Shown here: piece after piece, positions 7,838 through 14,552 of the stretch | Numbering within the stretch: the first letter of the stretch is position 1 | Layout of the letters: each line of letters opens with the position of its first letter | Assembly: GCA_900770185.1 (NCBI GenBank) | Contig: CAAGJM010000004.1 | Location: 1-42,451 of the forward strand | DNA from: Clostridia bacterium | GTDB lineage: Bacteria > Bacillota > Clostridia > Christensenellales > Borkfalkiaceae | Length of the DNA stretch: 42,451 nt | Reading direction: 5' to 3' | The notes under the pieces: generated by a model | Seen by the model: the letters and a program-made list of their open reading frames with translations, nothing else | Told to the model about the DNA's origin: nothing | The model's database searches: none | Program-made: the position numbers and the translations under genes

Positions 7838-8685
7838 TTTAAAAACCCTCCTTCGGTTTCTTTATAACCCTTTTCGGTTAATAGTTTTTTGAGCGCTTTG
7901 ACCGCGCAGTCAAACGCTTCGCGGTTCGTGTCAAAGCTATATTTATTCTTCATTTCGGTGCCGTCTATTTTAGCGTAACCGTCGAAAACTTTAAGGTGCG
8001 GCTCTAACGTAAGAACGGCGTTTTTATCCTCTAAACTGTCTATAAGCCCCGATACGTCTCCGTCGCCCAAGCCCGCGGGGACTATCTCGCCCGTATTTTT
8101 AATTACGTCTTTTATATGATAGTAGTCGGTGCAGAACTGCGTTTTATCACGCGCTTCACGCGCAGAAAACCCGCACTGTATATAGTTTGCGGGGTCATAC
8201 ACAAAGTTAAGCCCCTTTACCGCCGCATATAAATCGAGCACCCTTTCGATGCTGTCGCCGTAAACTTCCTTTTCGTTTTCGTGGCAAAGTTTAACGCCGT
8301 TTTTATCGGCTAAACAAACCGCCTTACAGAGTAAATCGACGACTTTTCGGCAAGAGTTATAGGCGTTGAAAAAACTGAAAATTCTTATACGCTTTGCGCC
8401 GAAGCCTTTCGCTATTTGAGCCGCGCGGGATACGTCTTTTAAAAAATCTTCTTCGGTAACGCTTATATCGGTTTTCCCGACGGGCGAACCTATCGACCAG
8501 ACTTTCACGCCCGCTTTTTTCAACGCTTCGCTATATTTTTTAACTTCGTCGTCGGTAAAACTTAAAACGTTTTTTCCGTCTATCGAACGGAGTTCGAGAT
8601 ATTTGATTCCGTTCTCTTTTAAAGCGGAAATCTGCTCTTTTAAACCGCTTGCAGCCTCGTCCGCAAACGCACACAATTCAATCAT
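7834..8685 (-). CDS. Sugar phosphate isomerase/epimerase-like TIM-barrel protein
   Basis: A 283-residue barrel protein of the same superfamily as the 254-residue product encoded next, but only distantly related to it. Candidate metal ligands are Glu in LCHENEKE, Asp in FVYDPANY, His in YYHIKD and Glu in LTLEPH. It is the first gene of the five-gene operon, directly after a promoter in the divergent region shared with the AraC regulator. The ribosome binding site is GGGAGAG. Its stop codon overlaps the next start. Function beyond the family level is inference: metal-dependent epimerase, isomerase or lyase on a sugar substrate. Confidence 0.85.
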   Translation of the reverse strand: MIELCAFADEAASGLKEQISALKENGIKYLELRSIDGKNVLSFTDDEVKKYSEALKKAGVKVWSIGSPVGKTDISVTEEDFLKDVSRAAQIAKGFGAKRIRIFSFFNAYNSCRKVVDLLCKAVCLADKNGVKLCHENEKEVYGDSIERVLDLYAAVKGLNFVYDPANYIQCGFSAREARDKTQFCTDYYHIKDVIKNTGEIVPAGLGDGDVSGLIDSLEDKNAVLTLEPHLKVFDGYAKIDGTEMKNKYSFDTNREAFDCAVKALKKLLTEKGYKETEGGFLK

Positions 8686-8725
8686 TTTTACTCTCCCGAT
8701 AATACGGTTTTTATTTTACAATTCA

Positions 8726-8753
8726 ATTATACCGCTACAAGAACTCAAATCAA
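8726..8753 (-). promoter_or_regulatory. Promoter of the five-gene sugar operon
   Basis: Minus-strand TTGATT (8748-8753) and TATAAT (8726-8731) with a 16-base spacer, about 40 bases upstream of the first start codon. It is divergent from the araC-type promoter, so the regulator can plausibly control both. Confidence 0.55.
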
Positions 8754-8775
8754 TTACTAAAATTACTTAAAAACA

Positions 8776-8803
8776 TTGCAAATCTTGCAAAAAAATATAT
8801 AAT
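8776..8803 (+). promoter_or_regulatory. AraC gene promoter, predicted leaderless, with TTGCAAA direct repeat
   Basis: TTGCAA (8776-8781) and TATAAT (8798-8803) are 16 bases apart. Only 6 bases separate the -10 box from the ATG at 8810, so transcription would start at or beside the ATG. TTGCAAA occurs twice, 9 bases apart (8776 and 8785), across the -35 region, a possible autoregulatory site. No Shine-Dalgarno sequence is visible. Confidence 0.5.
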
Positions 8804-8809
8804 TGAAGT

Positions 8810-9598
8810 ATGAACGACTTTAAATTTAACGGAACGACTTTTTCTTACGCCAATTTCGTAAAATTCGATATAACAAGGTTTTCAAAACACGTGCACAGCG
8901 ACTTTGAGTTTTTGCTTTTTTTATCGGGCGACGCAAGTTACGTCGTCGAACACAAAAAGTTTGCTCTTATACCCGACGTTCTGGTGCTTTCTAAGCCCAT
9001 GCAGTATCACTTTATAGAGATAAACAGCGCGGATATTCCGTACGAAAGATATTGCGTGCAGTTCGATCTTACAAAGTTCCCCGAAAGCATAAGGGATAAA
9101 ATAAACGGCTTTACCGAAACGCTCCGTTTAGATAAAAACAGCCGCGTTTTTAAGATTATGAAGAGCATGCGAGACTATTCCGATATTTTTCCGCCGAAAG
9201 CCTACCCCGAACTATACGATTCGCTTTTATGCGAACTGGTTTTCGCCGCGTCGCTCGAAGGGAGCGGCGGAAACGTGAATTTCATCGAAGCGGACGACGT
9301 TACCCTTAAAGCGCTCGAATATATAAACGCGCACATCTTCGAGCCGATTACCCTAAAAGCGATTGCCGACGGGGTTTACACTTCCCCGTCGAGCCTTTGC
9401 CACAGGTTCAAAAAAAGCATGCAAATCGGCGTTTACGAGTACGTAACCAAGAAGAAAATGACCCTTGCCGACGGGCTTTTGCGCCGTGGGGAGCCGCCTT
9501 TATCGGTCGCCGCAAAACTCGGATATCAGGACTATTCGACCTTTTACAGAAGCTACAAGGCGGCGTTTTCGCGCCCGCCGAAAGCGGCGAAGAATTAA
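8810..9598 (+). CDS. AraC-family transcriptional regulator
   Basis: A 262-residue regulator. The N-terminal part (about 10-100) looks like a cupin-type sensor (HVHSDFEFLLFLSG, SKPMQYHFIEI). The C-terminal part (about 165-258) has the two AraC helix-turn-helix motifs: ITLKAIADGVYTSPSSLCHR and PLSVAAKLGYQDYSTFYRSY, with the typical F-x-x-x-x-x-x-x-P-P ending. It is transcribed divergently from the five-gene sugar operon and is its likely activator. The start codon is fixed by the -10 box 6 bases upstream, which leaves no room for a leader or ribosome binding site. Confidence 0.9.
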   Translation: MNDFKFNGTTFSYANFVKFDITRFSKHVHSDFEFLLFLSGDASYVVEHKKFALIPDVLVLSKPMQYHFIEINSADIPYERYCVQFDLTKFPESIRDKINGFTETLRLDKNSRVFKIMKSMRDYSDIFPPKAYPELYDSLLCELVFAASLEGSGGNVNFIEADDVTLKALEYINAHIFEPITLKAIADGVYTSPSSLCHRFKKSMQIGVYEYVTKKKMTLADGLLRRGEPPLSVAAKLGYQDYSTFYRSYKAAFSRPPKAAKN

Positions 9599-9668
9599 CC
9601 GGGCGAAACCTAAGACCCGTTAAGCCCTGACGCGGGTAGACCCCGCTATATTAAACGATAAAAGAATT

Positions 9669-9691
9669 GCCCGCGCTTTTAAAGCGCGGGC
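9669..9691. terminator. Bidirectional terminator between the AraC and oxidoreductase genes
   Basis: GCCCGCGCTTT (9669-9679) and AAAGCGCGGGC (9681-9691) form a near-perfect palindrome between two converging genes. T-rich sequence follows on both sides (GTTTAAATT on plus, AATTCTTTTA on minus). Confidence 0.65.
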
Positions 9692-9698
9692 GTTTAAA

Positions 9699-10808
9699 TT
9701 ACTTATCGAAATATTTGTTTTTAACCTTTTCGGGCTTGCCGGTCGAAATCGATTCGTAAGCGGCGTTCATCGCTGCGATGGTGTTGTAATGATATTCTAT
9801 GCCGACGGTCGGCACTTCGTTAAAGCGCACCGCGCGGTAGAATTGAAGCGGCATGCCGCCGATACTTCCTTTGCGCCCCGAATTCCCGAGCATATAGTCG
9901 TTGTTTTTGCCGCCGTTATGGTAGGTGTAGATGCCGTACAGGTCTGCTATAATCGAACCTTTCGTGCCGTGAACGGTCATGCTTACTTCAACCGTTTTGG
10001 GGGCTTTTTGCCAGTTAACCATTCTCACGACCTTATTTTCGAGGGTGGCGTAAGATGGGTCAAGCGATACGGCAACGCCCTTTTTCGTCCTGCCGATAAT
10101 CGGTACCATTTCTTCGATTTCGGTATCCCTTAAATTCGGCCCTATATCGGCGAACAGCTCGTCGAAGTCGTCGTTTAAAACGAATCTTATCGCGTCGAAA
10201 ATGTGGGGGTGGTCTGAAAGCGCGCCGCCGCGGAAACGGTCGCACCCGTCGTACAAACGAACGCGTTTGCCATAGCTGTATTCGGGGGAGGACTGCCACG
10301 GCCTCCACCACACGGGGTTATGCGAAAAGTTAAGGGCGGTTATCGAGATAACGTCGCCTATCGCGCCGCTTTCGACCAAGTCCTTAACGCGTAAAAGTTC
10401 GGCGTGCGTGCGCATTTCGAGTTCCACTTTAAAAACTACGCCCGCCTCTTTCGTGAGCCTTATCATCTCGTCGTACTCGTCCATATCAAAAGACGGTACT
10501 TTCATGCTGAATATGTGAAGCTTTCTTTCGCACGCCCACTTAACCTGATTAAAGTGGCTTAAATTGTCGCTTGCGATGACGACCGCCTCTAAGTCGGGGT
10601 GAGCTGCGTAAAGCTCGTCGTCGCTGTCGTACTGCTCGATATCCGGCCAGTTTTCTAAGCCCACGTTATGCTTATATCCGTGCGCGATAGAAACGCCCAA
10701 AAGTTTAAAGTAGGGGCTTTTACTAAGCCAGTAGTACGCCCTTGCGTGTCCGTGGTTGCAACCTAAAATTCCGATTTTTACGGGTTTAATATTTTCTAAT
10801 GCGCTCAT
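9699..10808 (-). CDS. Divergent Gfo/Idh/MocA-type oxidoreductase (MKVP subfamily), copy 1
   Basis: A 369-residue protein with the Gfo/Idh/MocA two-domain plan but altered motifs. The nucleotide loop is GCNHGH (16-21) instead of GxGxxG. The usual EKP motif is replaced by SMKVP (101-105), keeping the lysine. The C-terminal domain has FRGGALSDHPHIFD (192-205), with a doubled histidine where the family has one, and a GTKGS loop. It is a paralog of the 381-residue protein at 14553-15698; they share VELEMR-HAE, SYGKRV-LY-G and DHPHIFD. Its start overlaps the stop of the partner gene upstream (ATGA). It may be a catalytically specialised dehydrogenase or a keto-sugar binding/lyase protein. Confidence 0.83.
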   Translation of the reverse strand: MSALENIKPVKIGILGCNHGHARAYYWLSKSPYFKLLGVSIAHGYKHNVGLENWPDIEQYDSDDELYAAHPDLEAVVIASDNLSHFNQVKWACERKLHIFSMKVPSFDMDEYDEMIRLTKEAGVVFKVELEMRTHAELLRVKDLVESGAIGDVISITALNFSHNPVWWRPWQSSPEYSYGKRVRLYDGCDRFRGGALSDHPHIFDAIRFVLNDDFDELFADIGPNLRDTEIEEMVPIIGRTKKGVAVSLDPSYATLENKVVRMVNWQKAPKTVEVSMTVHGTKGSIIADLYGIYTYHNGGKNNDYMLGNSGRKGSIGGMPLQFYRAVRFNEVPTVGIEYHYNTIAAMNAAYESISTGKPEKVKNKYFDK

Positions 10809-11545
10809 TTTCTGTCCTCCCCGTAAACTGCTTTTTCGTGGGTTTTAAGGGTCTTAACCGCGTCGTTTGCGAGTGTTTCGAGATAGCTTTCGCGCTTAAT
10901 CCACTCTTTTTTATCGTCAAGGTCGCGCAAAAGCCCGAAAATCGCGTAAGCGGTGTCGAGCTCGTCCGTCGTAAGCCCGTACAAATTAACGTCTATATCG
11001 GTAAAATGCGCCTCGCCCCCGTCGGAGAAAAGGTGCACTTCGTCGCGGTCGAGCATCTCGTCGAAAGAAACGGTCGAAGTCATGCCGTTCGTCGAAAAAA
11101 CAGAACGCTTAATGCGCTCTTTGGAGCCTTCGGGCATGGTGACGGCAAGTTCTAAACTGCAAATAGTGCCGTTATCCATTTTGACGATGAAGTTTGCCGC
11201 GCGCTCGTCGCCGAAACCCATTATGTAAACGATTTTGCCGCCCAAAGTAAATTCGGCAACGTCGAGTTCTATAAACAAAATTTGTTTAAGCGTTTTGTCG
11301 CGCCCCGCAAAGTGCGACGTGCGCAACGTGCTTAATTTGCCGAGCTGACTATCGCAGTTGACTTTTAAACCGGTAACTTTAACGTTATACCGCCATTTAT
11401 ATAAGGGTACGCTTTCGCCGTTAATTTCAATAAGGTCGCAATACGCGCCGTCGCCGCGCCTTATATACTTAAACGGAACGAAGGGTATATCGCCCTTTTC
11501 AAACAGAGTTTTAACCCCGTCTTCAATGCTTACTACTTTCTTCAT
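10805..11545 (-). CDS. Partner protein of the divergent oxidoreductase, copy 1 (Gfo C-terminal-domain-like, no Rossmann fold)
   Basis: A 246-residue protein; the start at 11545 (MKKVVSIEDGVKTLF) is chosen because GGAGAG lies 4 bases upstream, although the frame is open for 20 more codons. No recognised catalytic motif is present. It is a clear paralog of the 244-residue product at 15708-16442: both begin V-x-S-I-E-x-G-V and share ELDVAE-x-TL-xx-KI, then AAN-x-IV-x-M-x-N and LELA. That region resembles the beta-sheet C-terminal domain of Gfo/Idh/MocA proteins (strand, small-residue turn, ENG-type loop, GT-x-G-like turn). I infer a stand-alone substrate or subunit domain that acts with the adjacent oxidoreductase. 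It is not a named family I recognise. Confidence 0.75.
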   Translation of the reverse strand: MKKVVSIEDGVKTLFEKGDIPFVPFKYIRRGDGAYCDLIEINGESVPLYKWRYNVKVTGLKVNCDSQLGKLSTLRTSHFAGRDKTLKQILFIELDVAEFTLGGKIVYIMGFGDERAANFIVKMDNGTICSLELAVTMPEGSKERIKRSVFSTNGMTSTVSFDEMLDRDEVHLFSDGGEAHFTDIDVNLYGLTTDELDTAYAIFGLLRDLDDKKEWIKRESYLETLANDAVKTLKTHEKAVYGEDRK

Positions 11546-11595
11546 TTTCTCTCCTTGCGCCGACTTATTTTTCGTTTCAGCCGCGCTCGTTTTAC

Positions 11596-11624
11596 ATTTT
11601 ATCACGGCGGATTTTTATTTTCAA
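11596..11624 (-). promoter_or_regulatory. Promoter of the copy-1 oxidoreductase module
   Basis: Minus-strand TTGAAA (11619-11624) and TAAAAT (11596-11601), spacer 17 bases, about 50 bases upstream of the partner gene start. This supports the downstream start codon chosen for that gene, since the longer frame would begin close to the transcription start. Confidence 0.55.
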
Positions 11625-11711
11625 CCGCTTTTATAACATTTTTTGTTTTTTTATAAATTAGCGGTTAGCGGTCAGCGGATGGAATGCAGTGCGCCTTGCC
11701 CGCCGTTAAAC

Positions 11712-12275
11712 TTACGGGTGTTTAAAAATGCGGGGTGTATCCGTTATAATTCCGTCAACTTTAAAATACGTTAAAAGCGCGGCTACGTCGGCTTCGGATA
11801 CGCCGTGGCAAAAAGTTTTTATGTTAAGCGCGTGCAGGTCGCGAACGCGCTCACGGGTAAGTTTATCGTAATAAACGTCGGCTGAAAAACCGCTTATCAA
11901 AAGGTCGGGGATAACGGTCACGTCAAAAAAACCGGTTCTCAGCATAAACTCGGCGCGGGGAAATTTTTCCTTAACCGCTAAAAGCACGTTTTTATCGCCC
12001 GATAAAAATTTTAAAGGAGCGTTCGCGCTTTTCAGCGCGCCGCATATATCCGATATTGTTTTGTTATCGGCTCCCGAAAAGTCAACCGCAAGGCTTAAAC
12101 CGTAATTTTCGGCAAGCAAAACATAGTCGCTTAAATCGTAAATCGGAGCGTTTGCGCTATAAACCGCGCCTTTAATCATAACGGGCGCGGCAAGAGATAA
12201 AGCGTTTAAAAATTCGGGGTTTTTTATATCGCCAGCAAAATATAAGGGGGCGTTTTTTAAATCGGTGTTTGCCAT
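11712..12275 (-). CDS. GDPD-like phosphodiesterase barrel lacking the N-terminal catalytic motif
   Basis: A 187-residue protein whose C-terminal part (LHALNIKTFCHGVSEADVAA then VDGIITDTP) matches the last strands of glycerophosphodiester phosphodiesterase barrels. The family's N-terminal HRG-x-x-x-x-x-PENT motif, which holds metal ligands and the catalytic histidine, is absent, and the protein is about 50 residues shorter than usual. It could be a truncated gene or a non-catalytic barrel. Against recent decay, it has an intact frame, codon use like its neighbours and a near-consensus promoter. The promoter sits 6 bases from the ATG, so the mRNA is predicted to be leaderless. Substrate unknown. 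Confidence 0.6.
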   Translation of the reverse strand: MANTDLKNAPLYFAGDIKNPEFLNALSLAAPVMIKGAVYSANAPIYDLSDYVLLAENYGLSLAVDFSGADNKTISDICGALKSANAPLKFLSGDKNVLLAVKEKFPRAEFMLRTGFFDVTVIPDLLISGFSADVYYDKLTRERVRDLHALNIKTFCHGVSEADVAALLTYFKVDGIITDTPRIFKHP

Positions 12276-12281
12276 AATTCA

Positions 12282-12310
12282 ATTATATAAAACCCCGCCT
12301 TTAAAGTCAA
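12282..12310 (-). promoter_or_regulatory. Strong promoter of the GDPD-like gene, predicted leaderless
   Basis: Minus-strand TTGACT (12305-12310) and TATAAT (12282-12287), spacer 17. Only 6 bases separate the -10 from the ATG at 12275. It is back to back with the chrA promoter; the two -35 boxes are 4 bases apart. Confidence 0.65.
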
Positions 12311-12314
12311 CCCG

Positions 12315-12343
12315 TTGCCAAATTCCGCGCCGTGTGATATTAT
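12315..12343 (+). promoter_or_regulatory. Promoter of the chrA pair, predicted leaderless
   Basis: TTGCCA (12315-12320) and TATTAT (12338-12343), spacer 17. Seven bases separate the -10 from the ATG at 12351. This placement decides the chrA start: the upstream in-frame ATG at 12315 would lie inside the promoter. Confidence 0.6.
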
Positions 12344-12350
12344 TATAACT

Positions 12351-13013
12351 ATGAAAAAATTTAAGGCGATAATAGAGGTTTTTTTAATATTTTTTAAGAT
12401 AGGCTTGTTCACCTTCGGCGGCGGATATGCAATGATATCCGTCATCGAATCGGAATTCGTTAAAAAGCGGAAATATCTCGGCGACGACGAACTTTTAGAA
12501 CTTATCACCGTTGCCGAATCCACCCCCGGTCCGCTTGCCATAAACTCGGCAACCTACGTCGGCTTTAAGCGCGGCGGCGTTTTAGGCGGAATTTTCGCAA
12601 CCTTAGGCGTCACTCTTCCGTCGTTCGTCATAATTTTCGCCCTGTCGCTTTTTTTAGAAAAATTTATGGATATAGCCCGTATCGCCAGCGCGTTCAAAGG
12701 GGTTAAATCGGGCGTCGGTGCGATAATTATCGCGGTGGGAGTTAGTTTTTGCGGCAAACTTGAAAAAAAACTTTTGCCGATAGCCTGTTTTATTATAGCG
12801 TTCGGGTTATCTGTTGCGTTTGATTTTTTGGCGATAAATTTTTCGGCGATATGGTTCATTTTAGCGGGCGGCGCGATAGGTTTACTGACCGCCAAGTTCA
12901 AAAAGACAACCGCAAAAGAAACGGACGAAAAATTAAAAGACGGCGCGTTTGACAAAACAGGCGAAGCAAGCCTTGAAAACGAGCTTTTAAACGGCGGGGG
13001 TAAAGACGAATGA
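12351..13013 (+). CDS. Chromate-transporter-family protein, first half of a split pair
   Basis: A 220-residue CHR-family membrane protein with about six hydrophobic segments. It has the signatures TFGGGYAMI near the N-terminus and ESTPGPLAINSATYVGF. CHR proteins export chromate by proton antiport in some bacteria, but in anaerobic Firmicutes the true substrate is usually unknown. Short single-domain CHR proteins are encoded in pairs and are thought to form a heterodimer. Its stop overlaps the start of the second half (ATGA). The hydrophilic C-terminal tail (about 190-220) is rich in Lys, Asp and Glu and specific to this half. The start is set by the promoter position. Confidence 0.88.
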   Translation: MKKFKAIIEVFLIFFKIGLFTFGGGYAMISVIESEFVKKRKYLGDDELLELITVAESTPGPLAINSATYVGFKRGGVLGGIFATLGVTLPSFVIIFALSLFLEKFMDIARIASAFKGVKSGVGAIIIAVGVSFCGKLEKKLLPIACFIIAFGLSVAFDFLAINFSAIWFILAGGAIGLLTAKFKKTTAKETDEKLKDGAFDKTGEASLENELLNGGGKDE

Positions 13014-13576
13014 GTTACTTAAAGTTGTTCTTTACCTTCTTAAAAATAGGGACGTTTTCGTTCGGCGGGGGATACGGCGTAATTCCGCTCATCAAAACCG
13101 AACTAGTCGAAACGGGGGTTATTTCGGAGCAGACGTTCACGGACTTTATCGCTATATCCGAGTCCACCCCGGGACCTTTCGCCGTTAATATCGCAACCTT
13201 TGTCGGAAGCGCGTCGGGCGGGTTTTTAGGGGCGATGCTCGCAACTTTAGGCGTAATTTTGCCTGCGCTTATAGTGATGCTGCTCGCGTCGCTCGCACTT
13301 AAAAAGTTAAGCCGCAACAAGTATTTTAAAGCGGTGACGGAAGGCGTTCAACCCTTCGTTACGGGTCTGGTTCTTTCTACGGGCGTAACGCTGACGATAA
13401 AAACGTTCTTTTTAACCTACGGCGCGTTCGTTGCGCCTAAAATCGACGTAACCGCTCTTATAATAACCGCCTCTATGCTTGTTTACGTTTACGCGGTTAA
13501 GCTGATTTTTAAAAAGCCCACGCCCGTATTTTCAACGCTTATTATATCGGCGGTTCTGGGCATAATATTTTTATAA
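13010..13576 (+). CDS. Chromate-transporter-family protein, second half of a split pair
   Basis: A 188-residue CHR-domain protein, paralogous to the preceding gene: SFGGGYGVIPLIKTE and ESTPGPFAVNIATFVGS match its partner's motifs. It is fully membrane embedded, ends in a hydrophobic helix and lacks the charged tail of the first half. The 4-base overlap with the upstream gene implies coupled translation and fits a heterodimeric transporter. Substrate is unknown; chromate is the family name, not a demonstrated substrate here. Confidence 0.88.
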   Translation: MSYLKLFFTFLKIGTFSFGGGYGVIPLIKTELVETGVISEQTFTDFIAISESTPGPFAVNIATFVGSASGGFLGAMLATLGVILPALIVMLLASLALKKLSRNKYFKAVTEGVQPFVTGLVLSTGVTLTIKTFFLTYGAFVAPKIDVTALIITASMLVYVYAVKLIFKKPTPVFSTLIISAVLGIIFL

Positions 13577-13597
13577 ACCTAACGTTTAAGGAGATAT

Positions 13598-13795
13598 ATG
13601 AAAATTATTTTTAACGAAGACGAAAAGGTCGTTGCGGCTATACGCGAAGGCTTGAAACGAAAAGACGGCTATTGTCCGTGCAGAATTCAGCGCATACCCG
13701 AAAACGTTTGCATGTGCGAAGAGTTCCGCAATCAGATTGCCGACCCGGATTTCGAGGGATACTGCCATTGCAGGCTTTATTATAAATTCAAGTAA
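13598..13795 (+). CDS. Ferredoxin-thioredoxin reductase catalytic-subunit-like protein
   Basis: A 65-residue protein with six cysteines in three C-x-C pairs: CPC (26-28), CMC (38-40) and CHC (56-58). This is the arrangement of the catalytic beta subunit of ferredoxin-thioredoxin reductase, which uses a 4Fe-4S cluster next to a redox-active disulfide to reduce thioredoxin. It is much shorter than the plant-type subunit (about 110 residues), as is common for versions in anaerobes. A good AAGGAG site lies 7 bases upstream, and it follows the chrA pair by 21 bases, so it is probably co-transcribed with it. No thioredoxin or ferredoxin gene is nearby; its partner is unknown. Confidence 0.8.
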   Translation: MKIIFNEDEKVVAAIREGLKRKDGYCPCRIQRIPENVCMCEEFRNQIADPDFEGYCHCRLYYKFK

Positions 13796-13857
13796 TTTTA
13801 CGGCAACTAAAGTATTGCGCTTTTCGACGGATCTTTTTAAAATTCTTTAAAAACTTT

Positions 13858-13883
13858 TATAATATGACAATATGCTGTCATAT
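13858..13883 (+). promoter_or_regulatory. Candidate promoter and operator ahead of a small ORF
   Basis: A TATAAT box (13858-13863) is overlapped by a perfect inverted repeat ATATGACA (13862-13869) / TGTCATAT (13876-13883) with a 6-base centre. The -35 region is poor (TTTTAA at 13835-13840), as in activator-dependent or repressed promoters. A second TATAAT lies at 13893-13898. Confidence 0.4.
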
Positions 13884-13942
13884 TTATATTCATATAATGT
13901 TCGTACAAAGATACAAATAATGTTTGTGCTAAGGAACGATAA

Positions 13943-14122
13943 ATGAATATAGTAAAGTTTATTAAAAGCAAAATTTCTAAAAAAGACAGATTTATAAGCG
14001 GCGGATATGAAGATAAGGCGCTCGTTTTAGCAAGCGAATTTTTCGCCTTGAAAAAACCCGCCGAAAAAAAGGACGGCTACGCCCGCTTAACGGAATATTC
14101 TTTTTTTGAAAAGGTGATTTAG
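13943..14122 (+). CDS. Hypothetical small protein (59 residues)
   Basis: An ORF of 59 codons starting MNIVKFIKSKISKKDRFISG and ending YSFFEKVI. It has an AAGGA site 7 bases before the ATG and the promoter-like region with an inverted repeat upstream. The product is very basic in its first third, then mixed, with no signal peptide or membrane segment. I do not recognise the family. Codon use resembles the neighbouring real genes, and no longer frame competes on the other strand. It could instead be a remnant of a larger gene, since repeats begin immediately after its stop. Confidence 0.4.
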   Translation: MNIVKFIKSKISKKDRFISGGYEDKALVLASEFFALKKPAEKKDGYARLTEYSFFEKVI

Positions 14123-14480
14123 TAATTAGTGGATAGTGGTTAGTGGGTAGACTGCCATAGGGGTCGGCGCCCACGACGACCCGCGCTTTTTGTCATCCTG
14201 AGCGATGAGCGAAGGATCCGGCGAAGCGTGTTCTATATTACAATACACCGTACCACATTACTTTTATGCGCCTTGCGGCTGGATGTTTCGACTGCGCTTA
14301 CGCTCCGCTCAACATGACGGGGTGGGTAGTGGGTCGTAGCGGTAACGCCACGGCGACCCATCCATTTTGTCATTCTGAGCCATAGGCGAAGAATCTCCGC
14401 GGAAGCGCGCTTGACTTCTTTTTACCCTTGCCCTCACGCCAAAGGGGGCGATCTCCAACTCCTCTAACCGTTTTACTCAT
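14123..14480. repeat. Cluster of dispersed intergenic repeats, no gene seen
   Basis: Three repeat types lie between the small ORF and the terminator. 14123-14150 is a degenerate tandem of TAGTGG-like units. 14191-14223 and 14369-14410 are copies of the TGTCATTCTGAGC...GAAGAATC family. 14281-14319 is a stem-forming repeat (GATGTTTCGACTGCGCTTAC...) whose reverse complement recurs at 33279-33317. 14425-14460 resembles the CCCTTGCC...AAAGGGGG repeat found again at 33187-33252 and 37791-37860. Confidence 0.75.
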
Positions 14481-14488
14481 CACAAAAC

Positions 14489-14520
14489 AAAAAATCTCAA
14501 ACCGCGGTTTGAGATTTTTT
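14489..14520. terminator. Perfect palindromic terminator after the copy-2 oxidoreductase
   Basis: AAAAAATCTCAAACCG (14489-14504) is the exact complement of 14505-14520, giving a 16-bp palindrome with T runs on both sides. It lies 32 bases beyond the stop of the 14553-15698 gene and can act in either direction. Confidence 0.85.
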
Positions 14521-14552
14521 TATATCTTTTATTGCGACAAAACGTATAAAAA

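Noticed and set aside
12257..12541. Minus-strand open frame of 94 codons across the chrA start
   Set aside because: It overlaps the divergent promoters and the conserved chrA N-terminus; the peptide resembles no protein.
14123..14480. CRISPR array or attachment site
   Set aside because: The repeats differ in type, orientation and spacing, and no integrase or cas gene is nearby.
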